From: Sebastes aleutianus
Lineage: Eukaryota; Chordata; Actinopteri; Perciformes; Sebastidae
Direction of reading: 5' to 3'
Length of the DNA stretch: 64,000 bases
Assembly: GCA_916700875.1 (NCBI GenBank)
Contig: CAKAKS010000004.1
Coordinates: 13,846,534 to 13,910,533, forward strand
In this document: piece by piece, positions 61,516 through 64,000 of the stretch
How the letters are laid out: each line of letters starts with the position of its first letter
Position numbering within the stretch: position 1 is the stretch's first letter
Notes under the pieces: model-generated
What the model was told of the DNA's origin: nothing
Databases searched by the model: none
What the model saw: the letters and a program-made list of their open reading frames with translations, nothing else
Position numbers and translations under genes: made by a program

Positions 61516-62105
61516 AACCGTAGACTGTATATAAGAAGTAGACATGCTCACTGTGATGTCATTGATGGCATTTTGATGGCATTTTGGCAGTCGCCATCTT
61601 TGTTTTTTTGCAACCAGAAGTTACTCAAGAGGGAGGAGCTAAGTACAACCGAACGTTGAATAAGTTTTTAGGCAACCAAAACGGTTATAATAATCTTTGA
61701 TGAACTCACACAGAGTGAAAGAGTTAAAGACGAAAACACGGACACTCCCAGACTGCACAACGCCGTGGTAGTGACCTGTCAATCACAAGGTAGCCACGCC
61801 CTAAATCATACCCTGCTTTATTGTCTATTTGACTCTAAATGGGACCATCATTTACTAAATGAACATCATGCTGTATTGAAGAAGACTTGAAACTAGCAAT
61901 CGAGAGCATAAACTCATGTTTACAATGTTTACTGAGGTAATAAATCAAGTGAGAAGTAGGGTCATTTTCTCATAGATTTCTATACAATCAGATTTCTTTT
62001 TGTAACCAGAGGAGTCGCCCCCTGCTGGCTATTAGAAAGAATGCAAGTTTAAGGCACTTCCTCATTAGCTTCACTCCTCAGAACCGGAGGTTGCCACCTG
62101 GTCCA
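61516..62105 (-). mobile_element. family F repeat, copy 3 (inverted)
   Basis: Starts GTAGACTGTATATAAGAAGT, the reverse complement of the copy 1 end, and runs through AGTCGCCCCCTGCTGGCT to the GAAGTGAAGC-type edge. Confidence 0.65.
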
Positions 62106-64000
62106 AACATCACATCACCTCCTTAAGCCTGTTATACCCTTTGGTAGCTATAAACCAACAGCTTGGTCGTAGAAAATAAGCTTGCTGTCTGCACTCGCCA
62201 AAGTTCAAAATGCTCAGTTAGCACTCCCTGCCGTTTGGAGCCGGGGGATGTGCAAAATGAGAGGCAAGTGTGATGTTTGTCAGCATGTCACCTTTTCATT
62301 ATAAATGAGAACGTGATGATGTTAACTCGACAGCTCAAAGATGCATGATCTCTTCAGTGGCTCTAATCTAGAGTGATCTATTAGCAGCCATAAATACATA
62401 CAAGTCAACTTATGTGGTTGAAATCAGAATCAGGAGGCTTCAGTCCAGACTAAACCACCATGTAGATTGGTATGTCTCCCCTTAGAGTTTGGTAACTACA
62501 ACAGCATATTGCATCCCAAAACCCAGTGAGATTAACCTTAACAGTTTTTTTTCTTATTAACTGATAAAGAAACTCATAGCATTCATCTCTTGTCCATTGA
62601 TAGGAAGTTATAAAATGCAACAAGCTTGGTCTAATAAGCACAATATCCCTGAAAGCACCTTACAGGAAAAATTTCCCTGCACAATCATTACCATCACTTC
62701 TCTTGGCCTCGTAGGTCACAGTTAGCACTCTATCTCCATGGCTGTATAGTCTCAAGATTGAGAGCTCCAAGCAGTGGAAAGAAATGTCTCCCTCCACTTG
62801 GCTGGTGTTAATGGGTTCAGGCTACTCAGAGAAAACCGACCTCTCTAATCCTCCATGGATACAGCCATGTCAATAAAACCCTCTGCCATTTAATGCCTCT
62901 CTTTGTAACGGTGAAATACTGCTGAGATACGCAGCCAAACAAGAAAAAAAAAAAAAAAAAAAGGCCATTTTATTTTCAGTTGAGGCAGCATTTCAAGCTT
63001 ATTTTTTATAAGTCAACAGAATTGAAATTGAATAAACAAACACAGACGCACTGTGTATGGATCCCTTTGTTTCTGGTCGAATGAATATTACCATGCAATT
63101 TTCCCCATCTGTCTCCCACAGATGCATTCACTTTGAAAGCCCAGTTTTGTAAACTGTTCCAGAGATGGTAAGCACTGACCTCTGGCACCACACGAACCCA
63201 CTGACAGAGTGATTGTGCTCATGCCATTTCTTCCATTTACCATTTTGCCACCAACACACAGAGGCCATTATGCTCAGAGAGATGCAGTTATGATTATTTT
63301 GATTGATTTATGTTTTATTTGTTCTTGGACTCACACAGAAACGTATTGTTTATTCATTTGTTCATCCCACAACAGTATGTCATTTTGGACGTCTGTGAAA
63401 CTAGGGTCCAGAAGAGAAAGTGTTCACAATAGAGAGGCAAAGTCCCACCCCTTTCCGGCGGACCCCATGGGACCTTATTTTGAAAAGAATATCAACGGCG
63501 AGAGACGGATATTTTTTTGATCCCTTTGAATTGCGCCATGAATAACACATGTGATGTTTGTCAATTTAAAACATAAATTTGCATAGTCACAGTTTGTTGT
63601 AGGTTTGGCGTAATATCATTTAATTTTGTGTGAAACCGCTCAGTGAACTACATCTCTTGTCTCGCATAATAAACGTCACCAACACTAGTTAGCAAGCTAA
63701 CTTCAGTACGTTCTACGCACAGATGAAATGTTATCTTACCTGATGTTCTATCTTGAGACTCCTAGTCTTTTTATCAGCCAGAAAGCAAGAGAATGAGCAA
63801 GAACCGTTGCTCGTGTGAGTACATCTCAGTACGAAACACACAGGCATCGTACCTTCAGCCAGAGAGACGTCACTTACGCACCGTTTGGCTGTGTAGCTTT
63901 TCTAATTACGTATTTTCACAGTCTGATACTTCAACAGTTTTACAACATACTGCGCCTTTCTTGACTTGCACAATTATGTTTTGAATTGACAAACATCATA

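Larger units (their letters stand above)
39625..64000. other. gene-free region upstream of pi15
   Basis: About 24 kb with no exon I can support. It contains the dispersed elements listed separately, a 178-bp-period tandem array (59267-60105) and a promoter-like spot at 48371-48485. Stretches such as 62620-62960 are repeat-free and might hold distal regulatory sequence. The remaining intervals show nothing recognisable. Confidence 0.55.

Overview
The window is vertebrate, almost certainly teleost fish, nuclear DNA. It holds two multi-exon genes with GT-AG introns, large AT-rich non-coding tracts, microsatellites, and many short inverted-repeat transposons of the kind that fill ray-finned fish genomes. 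I saw no prokaryotic genes, rRNA, tRNA, CRISPR array or viral genes.

Both genes lie on the minus strand and belong to the CAP (CRISP / antigen 5 / PR-1) superfamily. The upstream gene is pi15 (peptidase inhibitor 15): coding exons between 39278 and 34513, 258 codons, with a TATA box near 39620 and a non-coding first exon. About 13 kb downstream comes crispld1 (cysteine-rich secretory protein, LCCL domain containing 1): coding exons between 20451 and 5438, 516 codons, preceded by a probable non-coding first exon ending at 21298. PI15 and CRISPLD1 are also neighbours in the same order in mammals, so this is a conserved linkage. The three central CAP exons are 119, 133 and 116 bp in both genes with identical phases, so the pair looks like an ancient tandem duplication. 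CRISPLD1 carries two extra LCCL domains after the CAP domain. Its last coding exon is only 52 coding bases long and lies 2.76 kb beyond the previous exon.

Layout: 1-4432 is intergenic sequence beyond crispld1, with two repeat elements. 4433-5437 is its probable 3' UTR. 5438-21700 is crispld1. 21700-33019 is the spacer between the genes, rich in tandem and dispersed repeats. 33020-34512 is the probable pi15 3' UTR. 34513-39592 is pi15. 39625-64000 is roughly 24 kb of gene-free sequence upstream of pi15, with many mobile-element copies, a 178-bp-period tandem array, and one promoter-like spot near 48380.

Both products are predicted secreted proteins with a signal peptide, a basic processing site and a CAP domain. 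The sequence shows no operon-like or pathway link beyond paralogy and conserved adjacency. Whether the genes are the a or b teleost duplicates cannot be decided here. No new biological system was found. The best leads are the easily missed terminal exon, repeat insertions beside splice sites and promoters, a tandem array built from a dispersed repeat, and several TTAA-flanked element families.
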